This document shows positions 17,550-26,693 of a stretch of 64,000 bases of DNA, in pieces. Under the pieces are notes generated by a model that did not search any database, was not told the origin of the DNA, and saw nothing but the letters and a program-made list of their open reading frames with translations. How positions within the stretch are numbered: the first letter of the stretch is position 1; the number at the start of each line of letters is the position of its first letter. Origin of the DNA: Pseudoalteromonas luteoviolacea B = ATCC 29581 (lineage in GTDB: Bacteria; Pseudomonadota; Gammaproteobacteria; Enterobacterales; Alteromonadaceae); NCBI GenBank assembly GCA_000333235.1, contig CAPN01000018.1, positions 1-64,000 on the forward strand, written 5' to 3'. The position numbers were made by a program, and so were the translations under genes.

Positions 17550-18367
17550 GTATAAAGCAACCTATTCCAGTTACGGGTCCTCGCCGCGTTTACTGTCATG
17601 CTAAACGCTATATCACCCCAAATTTGTTACGTATTACGGTCTCTGGGGATGAGTTAATTGGTTTTCCATGTGGCTATCACGCCGCGCACATCAAGTTGTT
17701 TTTTGCAAATCGCCACACCAGACAACTCGATTTGCCGGTTCGCGATACGCAAGGAGTGATCCATTGGCCAGAGGCTAGACCCGTTACTCGCGCTTACACC
17801 GTGCGTGCTTTTCGTCAAGAAATGAACGAACTCGACATCGACTTTGTTGTACATGGCGATGATAGCCCCGCTTCTGGTTGGGCGCTGAACGCGACCATAG
17901 GCAGCGAACTCGGTATTGCAGGACCTGGCGGGCCAGATCCGCTACTTGCACCAGCTGATTGGCATCTATTGGCCGGTGATCTTACCGCTGTCCCAGCTAT
18001 TAGCGCACTACTCGAGCATTTTCCCCACGACGTCCGGGCGAGCGTCTTTATCGAGATTGATCATGAAGAAGACAAGCACACTATTGCAGCGCCAACCGGT
18101 GTAGATATTCATTGGTTAAAGCGGGTGAAAGGTCAACCAGAACAACTAGCAAAGGTGATAAGTCAGATAACACTGCCAGACACTGCTCAATCGATAAGTG
18201 CATTTATTGCCGGAGAAAATAGTGCTGTGTTGGCATGTCGTCGCGTGCTTATCGAACAGTTTGGATTATCAAAGCAACAACTGTATGCAATCCCTTACTG
18301 GCGTCGTGGCCAAGACGAGGAAACTTATCACGAACAACGTCATGTGATCATGGATGAAGTGTACTGA
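17546..18367 (+). CDS. Siderophore-interacting protein / ferric-siderophore reductase (ViuB-like)
   Basis: 273 residues of the SIP type: an N-terminal FAD-binding barrel (TPNLLRITVSGDEL, then ARPVTRAYTVRAFR for flavin contact) and a C-terminal NAD(P)H-binding half (WHLLAGDLTAVPAISALLEHFP) ending in the family's IPYWRRGQDEE. Such flavoproteins reduce ferric siderophores in the cytoplasm to release iron. The ATG overlaps the mxcG stop (ATGA), so it is translationally coupled to the synthetase. The sequence GAGGAAGTATT precedes it. Confidence 0.9.
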   Translation: MSIKQPIPVTGPRRVYCHAKRYITPNLLRITVSGDELIGFPCGYHAAHIKLFFANRHTRQLDLPVRDTQGVIHWPEARPVTRAYTVRAFRQEMNELDIDFVVHGDDSPASGWALNATIGSELGIAGPGGPDPLLAPADWHLLAGDLTAVPAISALLEHFPHDVRASVFIEIDHEEDKHTIAAPTGVDIHWLKRVKGQPEQLAKVISQITLPDTAQSISAFIAGENSAVLACRRVLIEQFGLSKQQLYAIPYWRRGQDEETYHEQRHVIMDEVY

Positions 18368-19140
18368 TGACGCAAACAACCGAGTTTACTAATCGCATTG
18401 TTTTAGTCACCGGCGCTGCGCGTGGCATTGGCGCAGCAACTGCAACGCAATTGCATCAACATGGTGCAATTGTTGTTGCCGCGGATCACGTTTTTGCTTC
18501 ATCTATACTGACTGAACATGCACCGAATTGGTTTCAAGTTAAGTTAGACGTAACGTCGCAACAAGGTGTTCAACAATTGGTCGATAATATAGAGCGGCAA
18601 ATTGGAGCAATTGAATACCTTGCGAATGTTGCAGGCATTTTACATATGGGCTCGATGTTGACGGTCAGTATTGAGCAATGGCAGCAGACCTTTGCGGTCA
18701 ATTGTCATGGCGCTTTTTATGTGTGCCAATGTGTTGCGGACAAAATGAAAGCGAGGCGCCGAGGTGCCATTGTCGCGGTTGGCAGTAACGCGGCGGCAAC
18801 GCCGAGAGTCAACATGGGAGCTTACTGCGCGTCTAAAGCGGCGCTTAATGCGATGATCAAAACCTTAGGACTTGAATTGGCGCGCTTTAACATTCGTTGC
18901 AATATCGTCGCACCAGGCTCGACGGATACCTTGATGCAACAGCAGCTTTGGCGTGATGCAGAGGGAGCGAAGCACACGATTGCAGGCGATCTCGACCAGT
19001 TCAAGGTAGGTATTCCACTTGGTCGAATTGCCTCTCCTAACGACATTGCTAATAGCATTCTTTTTTTACTTAGCGAGCACGCCAGACATATCACAATGAC
19101 CAATCTAGTGGTGGATGGTGGCGCGACGTTAGGGCACTAA
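18367..19140 (+). CDS. mxcC: 2,3-dihydro-2,3-dihydroxybenzoate dehydrogenase (EntA/MxcC type)
   Basis: 257-residue short-chain dehydrogenase. The NAD motif is VTGAARGIGAAT (residues about 14-25), the structural NAG equivalent is NVAGIL, and the catalytic set is Ser (AVGSNAA), YCASK (Tyr-x-x-x-Lys). The gene context with DHB ligase and isochorismatase fixes the substrate: it oxidises dihydro-DHB to DHB. The start overlaps the stop of the preceding gene (TGATG). Gene symbol by analogy to the myxochelin cluster; entA is the enterobactin name. Confidence 0.9.
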   Translation: MTQTTEFTNRIVLVTGAARGIGAATATQLHQHGAIVVAADHVFASSILTEHAPNWFQVKLDVTSQQGVQQLVDNIERQIGAIEYLANVAGILHMGSMLTVSIEQWQQTFAVNCHGAFYVCQCVADKMKARRRGAIVAVGSNAAATPRVNMGAYCASKAALNAMIKTLGLELARFNIRCNIVAPGSTDTLMQQQLWRDAEGAKHTIAGDLDQFKVGIPLGRIASPNDIANSILFLLSEHARHITMTNLVVDGGATLGH

Positions 19141-19155
19141 TATCTTGAGGATATC

Positions 19156-20412
19156 ATGAATAATCAATTACTAAACTTATCTCGTTCGCAACAATTACAA
19201 GTGCAAGGCGAACAGCTTATAGCAGGTTTTACGCAGTCAATGATGAAAAAGCCAGAGCAGTTTTCACCAGGTGCCTTTCCAGTTTACTTGGCCAAAGGTG
19301 ACGGGGCATATGTAACCGACGTAGATGGAAATCAATACATTGATTTTATTTGCGGTCTGGCAGCGAATACGTTGGGACATAACTACCCTGTGGTCGTGCA
19401 GGCAATCACGGAAAATCTTAGCAATGGTCTCATTCATTCTTTGCCGACGCCAATTGAGGTGACGACAGCGAAAACCCTTGCAGAGACCATCCCTGGTGCT
19501 GAAATGGTGCGCTTTTTCAAAACGGGTGCCGATGCTAATTCAGCCGCGGTGCGTCTTGCTCGACATGCGACTGGGCGGGATGAGATCATGACGGTCGGCT
19601 ATAACGGTTGGCACGATCATTACATGTTTGATACCCCAGGCGTGCCAAAAGTTATCGCCTCATTAACGCACCGGATGCCGCTTTTTGCACCCAGTGATGA
19701 AGCGGCTATTTTTGAGAAAATTGCACAACGAGGAGATAAGTTAGCCGCGGTGTTATTGTCGGTGCCGTACAATCGAGTGTTAGACAAAACCTTTGTGCAG
19801 CAACTGCGTGACGTGTGTAGCAAAAGCGGGGTGGTGTTTGTGTGGGATGAAGTGGTCACCGGATTTCGCTTAGCACCGGGTGGTGCACAAGAATTTTTCG
19901 GCGTTCAAGCGGATTTAGTTACGTTATCTAAAGGCATTGCTGCAGGCATGCCACTGTCAGCGGTAGCCGGAAAACGTTCATTAATGTCAAAACTCAATGC
20001 ACTTCAGGTGTCAACAACCTTTGGTGGTGAAATGTTGTCGTTGGCGGTTTGCGATGCGGTATTAAAAGAATACAAACGCATTGGCTTTACCAAGCATATC
20101 GCAAAATTAGGCGCGTTACTTAAGGCCGAAGTGAATCAAATCTCAGCGCAACTTGACACTCCCTTGCGTGTCGTTGGCTACGATCCAATTCCGATGTTTT
20201 TATTTGCAAACGATCCACAAGAACACGTGAAATTGGCGATCCCGTTTTTAGCAGAAATGGCAAAACGTGGCATTTTACTGCGTCGCGAGGTCAACTTTAT
20301 TTGTGGGGTGCACACACAAGAACACATTAACAAGACGATCACAGCCGTGAAAAGCGCCCTCATTGCGATGAAAGAAGCAGGCCTATTCAATCGTGCGGAT
20401 GTTCAGGCATGA
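19156..20412 (+). CDS. mxcL: Class III aminotransferase, glutamate-semialdehyde-mutase-like (MxcL type)
   Basis: 418 residues of the PLP fold-type I family nearest to glutamate-1-semialdehyde aminomutase. Visible marks are FFKTGADANSAAVRLAR (cofactor phosphate region), VFVWDEVVTGFR (Asp pairing with the PLP ring) and TLSKGIAAGMPLSAVAG with the Schiff-base Lys. In myxochelin synthesis MxcL converts the aldehyde released by the MxcG reductase to the primary amine (myxochelin B). Its place right after the DHB genes supports that role over a heme-synthesis role. The end overlaps the next start by four bases. Confidence 0.88.
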   Translation: MNNQLLNLSRSQQLQVQGEQLIAGFTQSMMKKPEQFSPGAFPVYLAKGDGAYVTDVDGNQYIDFICGLAANTLGHNYPVVVQAITENLSNGLIHSLPTPIEVTTAKTLAETIPGAEMVRFFKTGADANSAAVRLARHATGRDEIMTVGYNGWHDHYMFDTPGVPKVIASLTHRMPLFAPSDEAAIFEKIAQRGDKLAAVLLSVPYNRVLDKTFVQQLRDVCSKSGVVFVWDEVVTGFRLAPGGAQEFFGVQADLVTLSKGIAAGMPLSAVAGKRSLMSKLNALQVSTTFGGEMLSLAVCDAVLKEYKRIGFTKHIAKLGALLKAEVNQISAQLDTPLRVVGYDPIPMFLFANDPQEHVKLAIPFLAEMAKRGILLRREVNFICGVHTQEHINKTITAVKSALIAMKEAGLFNRADVQA

Positions 20413-21947
20413 GCTGTTCATGTTTAAATCCATCCCGGTTTGCCCATTTAGCCCGCGCGTACAGTGCATGCTCTGAACCGTTTGGTAGTGCACAGGTCAC
20501 GGAACATTTTCATGCTCAAGCGGTATGCAAAAAGTCTCTTGTAATTCATCGACGTACACTTATTGACAATGTGTTTATTTATTGCGGTGACGAGGCTAAT
20601 ACGACGTTTCCGAATGGTTGGTTGTTAGTTGAGGGAAAAACGATTGTAGGGCTTGGCAATGCAAGCAATTTACCTTTGGATTACGACGAACGAATTGATG
20701 GCAATGGCAAGTTAATGTTGCCCGGTTTTATTAATCCTCATTGGCATGAGAGCTTTGTCGCGCCAAATTTTGAGTCTCCCGATGACACACATATCGAACC
20801 GACGGCTTATTCAAACGGCGGCAATATTCAAGCGCTAGGCTCGATGTTCGGTTTTATTTCCTCGGTTGGCGATAAAATGACATTGGAAGAAGGTCTGGCG
20901 ATTGCGCGTTGGAGCATGTGGACACAACTTCGTTCTGGTACTACTGCGCTTGGTGATGTTGGCTCTGCTAACAAGGCGGATGCTTTGGCATTGGCAGCCA
21001 TCGATTTAGGTATGCGGTTACGCGTGAGTCGATGGGGATCAGACATTATGATCGAAGCGAATAAAACAACGCCTACTTTTATTGCAGACACTCAAGCACA
21101 AACCGAAGATTGGTTGGATCTCATTGAAAAATGGGACAATCATCAGTCAGGCTTGATAGGTGCTATGCCTTCAGTAATGGGGGCATTTGGAAGCTCAGAC
21201 AAACAACTCGAGGCGCTTGCGAGCATCGCCAAACAATACCACGTTCCATACGCAACCCACTTGGCGCCACTGAAGCACGAGCGCACAGAAGTGGAACGTG
21301 TGTTTGGGCGATCGCCTATTGCTCGTTTCGATGCGCTAGGCTTACTGACGGATAAGTTACTGGCGGTGCACACAGCCTACGCCAATGAAGAAGAGTACCA
21401 GCGCTTAATCGCAACAGGTGTGAATCTTTGCCATTCACCAGCCCATTACGGCATGCTTGGTGAAGCAACTCTCAGTGAAACGGGACAGTTAGGGCGATTT
21501 TTAAAAGAGGGGGTGTGGGTCTCTAGCAGTACCGATGGGGATATTTCTTTTATTGGGGGTATGTGTGAAGCGATGCGTGGTGCCCATTTAGGTCACAACG
21601 AAGCACAAAATTGCAATACTGCCTGCCCGCCAACGCTCGCACTTAAAACAGCAACCTTATTTGGTGCGAAAGCTTTGGGGTGGTTGTCTCAGATAGGTTC
21701 ATTAGAAATTGGCAAACAAGCGGACTTTGTCTTAATAAACAATGATGACTACCGTTATAAATTATCCAATCACCCTCTTCGCACTTTTATTGTAACGGGC
21801 AGTAGTAAAGACGTTGCTTCGGTTATGATAGCCGGTGATTTGGTGGTTAAGGACGGGAAAAGTACACGTTTTGATGAAGCAACGTTATATCAGGACTATC
21901 AACGAGCGGTGGCGAGTGCTCGCAAACGAATAGGAGCACCGTCATGA
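20409..21947 (+). CDS. mxcM: Amidohydrolase-superfamily protein, likely imidazoline-forming MxcM
   Basis: 512 residues with the amidohydrolase barrel metal sites: GFINPHWHESF (H-x-H), THLAP (His), AVHTAY (His) and SSSTDGD (Asp). It resembles chlorohydrolase/guanine-deaminase-type enzymes. In the Pseudoalteromonas pseudochelin A pathway an amidohydrolase called MxcM, encoded next to mxcL, forms the 4,5-dihydroimidazole ring from a myxochelin B amide and amine. The position here is the same. About 55 residues precede the usual barrel start (DNVFIYCGDEAN); the ATG is kept because it overlaps the mxcL stop. Cysteine-rich beginning MSCSCL is odd for the family. Confidence 0.82.
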   Translation: MSCSCLNPSRFAHLARAYSACSEPFGSAQVTEHFHAQAVCKKSLVIHRRTLIDNVFIYCGDEANTTFPNGWLLVEGKTIVGLGNASNLPLDYDERIDGNGKLMLPGFINPHWHESFVAPNFESPDDTHIEPTAYSNGGNIQALGSMFGFISSVGDKMTLEEGLAIARWSMWTQLRSGTTALGDVGSANKADALALAAIDLGMRLRVSRWGSDIMIEANKTTPTFIADTQAQTEDWLDLIEKWDNHQSGLIGAMPSVMGAFGSSDKQLEALASIAKQYHVPYATHLAPLKHERTEVERVFGRSPIARFDALGLLTDKLLAVHTAYANEEEYQRLIATGVNLCHSPAHYGMLGEATLSETGQLGRFLKEGVWVSSSTDGDISFIGGMCEAMRGAHLGHNEAQNCNTACPPTLALKTATLFGAKALGWLSQIGSLEIGKQADFVLINNDDYRYKLSNHPLRTFIVTGSSKDVASVMIAGDLVVKDGKSTRFDEATLYQDYQRAVASARKRIGAPS

Positions 21948-23119
21948 AGACAGAACGTTTAGCAACCTGTTTTTTGCTGCTCGCCAGTACCATGACTATT
22001 TTAGCCAGTGCCACGCTAGCCCCAGCCCTGCCTGCTATGACCCATGCATTTCATGCAATCCCTCATGCAGAGTTTTGGGTTAAGATGACGCTCACGTTGC
22101 CGGGATTAGTTATCGCATTGTGCGCGCCTCTTGCTGGTGCACTTGTGGACAAGTTAGATAGTCGTCACATACTGATGCACGCTTTATTGCTGTTTTCGAT
22201 AAGTGGCTTTTTAGGTTTTTACTGGCAAGAATCGCTATGGTTGATTTTGATGAGTCGAGCATTAATGGGCCTATCCGTGGCGTTTATTATGGTCAGCTGC
22301 ACCACCATTGCGGGGCACTATTATACTGGACCGAGCTTTTCTAAGTACATGGGTTGGCAATCGGCGTTTGGTGGTTTTGGTGGTGTGGTATTTTTATCCA
22401 TCGCCGGTGTCCTTGCCGATCAACATTGGACGTGGGTGTTTGCGATTTATGCTTTGGCACTGATGGTGTGGCCGGGAGTTTGGCGTTTCGTCAACGCTCC
22501 TTGTATTTCAACCAAGTTAGCTGATACGGACAGTGCTGTGGCGAGTTTAAACAAGGGGGCATTTCTCGGGTGCTGCGCGTTAGCGTTCATTGAGATCATG
22601 GTTTTGTATGGGTTAACAATACAGCTGCCTTTTTATTTAAGTGACTTTCACGCTTCGCCGAGCACGATTGGTTTTGCAATCGCGGTGTTTTTATTTGCAA
22701 TGTCTAGCGTTTCACTATGCTATGGCAGGATCCGGCGGTCATTGAGTATATTGCAGGTTCATTTTTTAGGTTGGTTTATTATTGCCCTAGGATTTGTAGT
22801 GCAGAGTGGGGCTAATTCTATCGCAAGTATTATCGCTGCTAGCGTGATCACTGGCATAGGGCTTGGTCTTATTCGCCCTAATCTAGTGGTGTGGTTGTTT
22901 GAGTTTGTGCCGGTTTCACGTCGAGGTAAAGCGATGGGGGTGATCATGACGTGTTATTTCACAGGTCAGTTTTTGAGCCCAATGCTACTCGAACCGATCT
23001 CGCGAAGGGTTGGCTACCCACTCTTTTTTCATTTCGTTGCGGTGACAATTTTCGCTGGGCTAACGATGATGGCTTGTGCACTTATTGTTCGCCGAGTGCG
23101 TCAAGGCGACATGGTTTAG
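21944..23119 (+). CDS. MFS transporter, probable siderophore exporter
   Basis: 391 residues with about twelve hydrophobic segments and MFS loop signatures (LAGALVDKLDSRHILM after TM2; SRRGKAMGVIM between later helices). It begins inside the last codons of mxcM (four-base overlap), so it is the last gene of the siderophore operon. Export of the finished siderophore, as EntS does for enterobactin, is the natural role. It ends by overlapping the convergent AraC gene by four bases. Confidence 0.85.
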   Translation: MKTERLATCFLLLASTMTILASATLAPALPAMTHAFHAIPHAEFWVKMTLTLPGLVIALCAPLAGALVDKLDSRHILMHALLLFSISGFLGFYWQESLWLILMSRALMGLSVAFIMVSCTTIAGHYYTGPSFSKYMGWQSAFGGFGGVVFLSIAGVLADQHWTWVFAIYALALMVWPGVWRFVNAPCISTKLADTDSAVASLNKGAFLGCCALAFIEIMVLYGLTIQLPFYLSDFHASPSTIGFAIAVFLFAMSSVSLCYGRIRRSLSILQVHFLGWFIIALGFVVQSGANSIASIIAASVITGIGLGLIRPNLVVWLFEFVPVSRRGKAMGVIMTCYFTGQFLSPMLLEPISRRVGYPLFFHFVAVTIFAGLTMMACALIVRRVRQGDMV

Positions 23120-24084
23120 TTGCTTACACGCCGATGCTGTTTAATCAATTGCATCGGCGTGACATCAAATTGCCTTTTAAACGCGGCAATAAAATTACCA
23201 ACGTGATTGTATTTGGCTAAATACGCCGCCTCGCCAATTGAGAGTCCTTGAATTAATAATGCATGACGTGCCTTTAACAATCGATGTTGTTTAATGTATT
23301 GCTTAGGGGTTGAATTAAAGTGCGTTTTAAAAAAGCGCAATAAGCTGCTTAAACTCATTGCGAGCTGCGAAGCGATTTCTTCCAGTGAAAAATCTTGCTC
23401 AAGCAACGTCATAATTTTATGTTTTTTGACCTCAACGTCTTCTTTGGAAGGTAATCGGTAATGTGCCGTTTGCACTAAATTGTCATGAAACAGTGAAGTG
23501 AGCATGCTGCTTAACCATTGTACGGTTAATCCCTCACAGCGAATTCGTTTTGCTGGGGTGGTTAATGGATAGGCAGACAGCAAAGTCTGTGAAAGTGTTA
23601 AGCTTTCTTCACGGAGAGGCAAGGCAAGCACTTTATTTAGGGCCAGATTGTACTCAACTTGCTGTCCAAATCGGCTTCTTACCCAAGTTGGCGTGACGCT
23701 CACGGTCAGCTTTTCGATGTGTTGATCACGGTTTAGATAGCGTGTGAAGGTTTCTGGTTCAGCAATAATATTGGCAAACGCGATGGGTTCGGCGCTGGCA
23801 TCAAAGCGATAAAATTTCATGCCAATACGAAACTCTAGAACACCCCGTAACAACACAGTAATATTTACGCTCGGACTTAGCATAGTGCAATTACTCGATT
23901 GTTTTTGTTCTATGTAGCGCGATACGTGAAGCTGAATATCATCATTTAATGTAGTAAACGATAATCGACCAACGGCAATCGGCGAATTGTCTTTTAGTGT
24001 TGAACGGCAATCAAGACCACTTGCTGTTAATAAGGTATCGCTTAGTTGTCGATTCGAAATTACACCTTCCATGAACTTCGCCAT
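23116..24084 (-). CDS. AraC-family transcriptional regulator
   Basis: 322 residues. The C-terminal about 100 carry two helix-turn-helix units: LEEIASQLAMSLSSLLRFFKTHF and the SIGEAAYLAKYNHVGNFIAAFKRQF region, followed by the family's DVTPMQL. The N-terminal part is a ligand-sensing domain. It lies between the siderophore operon and the TonB receptor and is divergent from the receptor, an arrangement like PchR, which switches on receptor genes when the ferric siderophore is inside the cell. The siderophore as ligand is inference. Confidence 0.85.
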   Translation of the reverse strand: MAKFMEGVISNRQLSDTLLTASGLDCRSTLKDNSPIAVGRLSFTTLNDDIQLHVSRYIEQKQSSNCTMLSPSVNITVLLRGVLEFRIGMKFYRFDASAEPIAFANIIAEPETFTRYLNRDQHIEKLTVSVTPTWVRSRFGQQVEYNLALNKVLALPLREESLTLSQTLLSAYPLTTPAKRIRCEGLTVQWLSSMLTSLFHDNLVQTAHYRLPSKEDVEVKKHKIMTLLEQDFSLEEIASQLAMSLSSLLRFFKTHFNSTPKQYIKQHRLLKARHALLIQGLSIGEAAYLAKYNHVGNFIAAFKRQFDVTPMQLIKQHRRVSN

Positions 24085-24205
24085 TAATTTTTAAAATGCA
24101 TAATGGATAGACGATTTTGCATCACTAATATTTAGAGTGCAATAAAACTAAAGGTATATAATGTTGAGAGTGATTCGTATTAGCATCTTAAATGAAGGGA
24201 CAAAT

Positions 24206-26341
24206 ATGTTGAATTCTCGTACTAAGCACGTTGGTTTTCGCTACTCTACTATCGCACTTTCACTCGCGGGTGTGTTGTCTGCACCCGTTGCTGCAGATGA
24301 TACAAACATTGAAAAAATTGAGGTTTGGTCTACGCAAGTTAAAACGTCAGCATTGTATTTAAAAGAACAAGATATCGCAGACAAGCAAGCGGATCACGTT
24401 TCAGATTTACTTCGTTCAATTCCAGGTGTGGATGTAGGCGGTGCGCACTCCTTGAATCAACGCATAACAATTCGCAGTATGGATGACAAAGACTTACGGA
24501 TCTCTATTGACGGTGCTGCGCAAAATACCTACATGTATCATCACATGGGTAACTTACAGATCCACGCGGATATTCTAAAATCAGTCGAAATTGAAACGGG
24601 TACAAACTCGGTCATCAATGGTGGTTTAGGTGGATCGGTTCGGTTCGAAACAAAAGAAGCTCGAGAGTTACTTACTGGTGATGATCGTTTTGCAGTGCGT
24701 TTATCTGCAGGTGCCGCAGATAACGCAGGACAAAACTACTCAGTAACAAGTTTTGGCTTGCTCAGTGATAACGTGGACTTTTTGGCCTACTATAACTCGG
24801 TTTCACGTGATAACTACGACGTGGGTGGTGGTAAAATTCTGAATCAAGATGATGTTGTCGTTCCGGGAACCGATGGCAAAGTGCGTGGTTTAGAGGGCGA
24901 TATTTCGGATGCTTTGGTTAAACTAGGTTGGAATATCGATAACGATCAACGCATCGCCGTGAGTTTTGAAACATACCAAGATGAGGGGGACTACAGCTAT
25001 CGTCCCGACATGGGTCTTGCAACGGATCTTGCAATAACGAATAGCTTGAAAATTCCGTTGTTATGGCCAACTGAATTTTCACGCGATACCTTCACGTTAA
25101 GTTACGATGTAAACTGGGGTGGCCACTCGACGCTTAAAGCGAGCCTATATTCTAATACCAGTGAGTTGTATCGTGATGAATCTGGTTGGGCCTTATCTCC
25201 GAGTCTTCGATTCCAAGCCTATGCTGGAAAAGTGACAGGTGAAGCGAAAAACACCGGCTTTAATCTTTTGGCAGAAACATTTAGCAGTGGATTGTTTGCT
25301 CAAGAAGAACATACTTTCACCTATGGTACTGATTATGTAAAACATGACACGCAATATGATTTAGTGATTAACGCAGGTGGCAGTAAGCATGCAGACGAAA
25401 CGGCGAAAAATTTAGCCTTGTTCGTTCAGGATCGAATTGATTTTGGTATTGGCATTGCAGTGATCCCTGGTGTTCGTTACGACAGCTATGATATCGATTC
25501 AGGTACTGTTGATAACGACTTTAACGAAGTGTCCCTGTCCTTGGCTGTCGAATACCAAGTTACTGAAAATCTATTAGTTAAATTAAGCTCTACCGAATTA
25601 TTCAAAGGCCCTGAGATCAGTGAAGTGTTTGTCGGCGCAGGTTTAAGTGACAAACCAAATCCAACAATCGATGCTGAAACCGGTTTAAATAGTGAGTTCG
25701 CGGTTGCCTATGACAGTCAACTTGCACAAGGTCAAACCTTGCGATTAGGTGCAACGGTGTTTAACACCAAAATCAACGATTATATATTTGACGATGCAGC
25801 GGTTCCTGGTGGCCAACCTCGAGAAAGATGGAAAGATAACGTTGGTGACATGACAGTGAAGGGGTTTGAGCTTTATGCCGGATTTGAATTAGATTCATTT
25901 TCGACGCAAGTAACGTATTCAAATTCAGAAAGTGAATTAGATGCCATTGCGCAATATGCTTCGCTGCAAGGTGCTCGTCTAGAGCGTGAACAAGGGGATA
26001 CGATTTCAGCCGACTTCGCTTATCAAATCAGCCAGTACAATTTAACCCTTAATTGGGATTTTATGGTGGTTGATGATGTGGCGGCAGGTCAAGATCTCTA
26101 CGGGGCAGATTTAGATAATTCTAAAGACGGTTTTACGGTTCACAACATTAGTGCCCATTGGCAACCGCAAGCCTTGGATAATCTTCATGTTCGTTTAGGG
26201 GTGGATAACCTTTTCGATGAATTTTATTCTTCACAATCGTCTAAAAACGGTGTGTCTTTCCACCCCGTTTTTGGTAAGTTGTTCCTAATGGATTACGAAC
26301 CAGGACGTAACATTAAAGCGACCGTATCTTACCAGTTTTAA
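24206..26341 (+). CDS. TonB-dependent outer-membrane siderophore receptor
   Basis: About 711 residues. The chosen ATG follows AAGGGACAAAT and gives a proper signal peptide (ends VLSAPVAADD); an upstream ATG at 24161 would bury it. The plug begins around VSDLLRSIPGVDVGGAHSLN, ITIRSMDDKDLRISIDG and ETGTNSVINGGLGGSV. The barrel closes with NLFDEFYSSQSSKNG and a final YQF, the aromatic end needed for outer-membrane assembly. Next to the siderophore operon, it probably takes up the ferric myxochelin/pseudochelin-like siderophore. Confidence 0.9.
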   Translation: MLNSRTKHVGFRYSTIALSLAGVLSAPVAADDTNIEKIEVWSTQVKTSALYLKEQDIADKQADHVSDLLRSIPGVDVGGAHSLNQRITIRSMDDKDLRISIDGAAQNTYMYHHMGNLQIHADILKSVEIETGTNSVINGGLGGSVRFETKEARELLTGDDRFAVRLSAGAADNAGQNYSVTSFGLLSDNVDFLAYYNSVSRDNYDVGGGKILNQDDVVVPGTDGKVRGLEGDISDALVKLGWNIDNDQRIAVSFETYQDEGDYSYRPDMGLATDLAITNSLKIPLLWPTEFSRDTFTLSYDVNWGGHSTLKASLYSNTSELYRDESGWALSPSLRFQAYAGKVTGEAKNTGFNLLAETFSSGLFAQEEHTFTYGTDYVKHDTQYDLVINAGGSKHADETAKNLALFVQDRIDFGIGIAVIPGVRYDSYDIDSGTVDNDFNEVSLSLAVEYQVTENLLVKLSSTELFKGPEISEVFVGAGLSDKPNPTIDAETGLNSEFAVAYDSQLAQGQTLRLGATVFNTKINDYIFDDAAVPGGQPRERWKDNVGDMTVKGFELYAGFELDSFSTQVTYSNSESELDAIAQYASLQGARLEREQGDTISADFAYQISQYNLTLNWDFMVVDDVAAGQDLYGADLDNSKDGFTVHNISAHWQPQALDNLHVRLGVDNLFDEFYSSQSSKNGVSFHPVFGKLFLMDYEPGRNIKATVSYQF

Positions 26342-26390
26342 ACAGTCCCTCGAATCGTATCACGATATCATTTATCGTAGTAAATAACAG

Positions 26391-26424
26391 TTAAAGCGAG
26401 GGTTCGGCCTCGCTTTAATGTTTT
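26391..26424 (+). terminator. Rho-independent terminator of the TonB receptor gene
   Basis: TTAAAGCGAGG (26391-26401) pairs with CCTCGCTTTAA (26408-26418) around a short loop, followed by TGTTTT. It is 50 bases past the receptor stop. Confidence 0.75.
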
Positions 26425-26447
26425 GCTTCAAATTGAACATAATGAAT

Positions 26448-26540
26448 TGTTGCGTTAGTGCATTCATTAATGCACTTTTCATTTTGGGAGGCGCCTTTGG
26501 TCGAGTGCTAAAACCTGTGTCAGCGAATGAGATCTGGCAA
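26448..26540. repeat. Intergenic repeat family B, copy 1
   Basis: Shares TGTTGCGTTAGTGCATTCATTAA, CACTTTTCAT, AAAACCTG and a closing AGATCT block, in order, with 31877-31992. It lies in the 352-base gap between the TonB receptor and dgcA; apart from the terminator nothing else is seen there. Confidence 0.55.
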
Positions 26541-26693
26541 TCTACTAGGTCATTAAAGCGCGCTTCAAAGTAAACCATCTGTTAAGACAATTTCTATGGT
26601 AGTTTAGGAATGGCCGATTTGTTTTAAATGCTTGTTGAAGCAAATGTTTTCAGCGAATACTAATGTGTAAGGTGACGTTGTCAGATAGTGCGA

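Noticed and set aside
24161-24205. Upstream start of the TonB receptor
   Set aside because: Would place 15 residues in front of a good signal peptide; the ATG at 24206 has the ribosome site.
26372-26578. 68-residue minus-strand frame over the receptor terminator
   Set aside because: Crosses the terminator and repeat family B; the similar peptide in copy 2 is due to shared repeat DNA, not a protein family.
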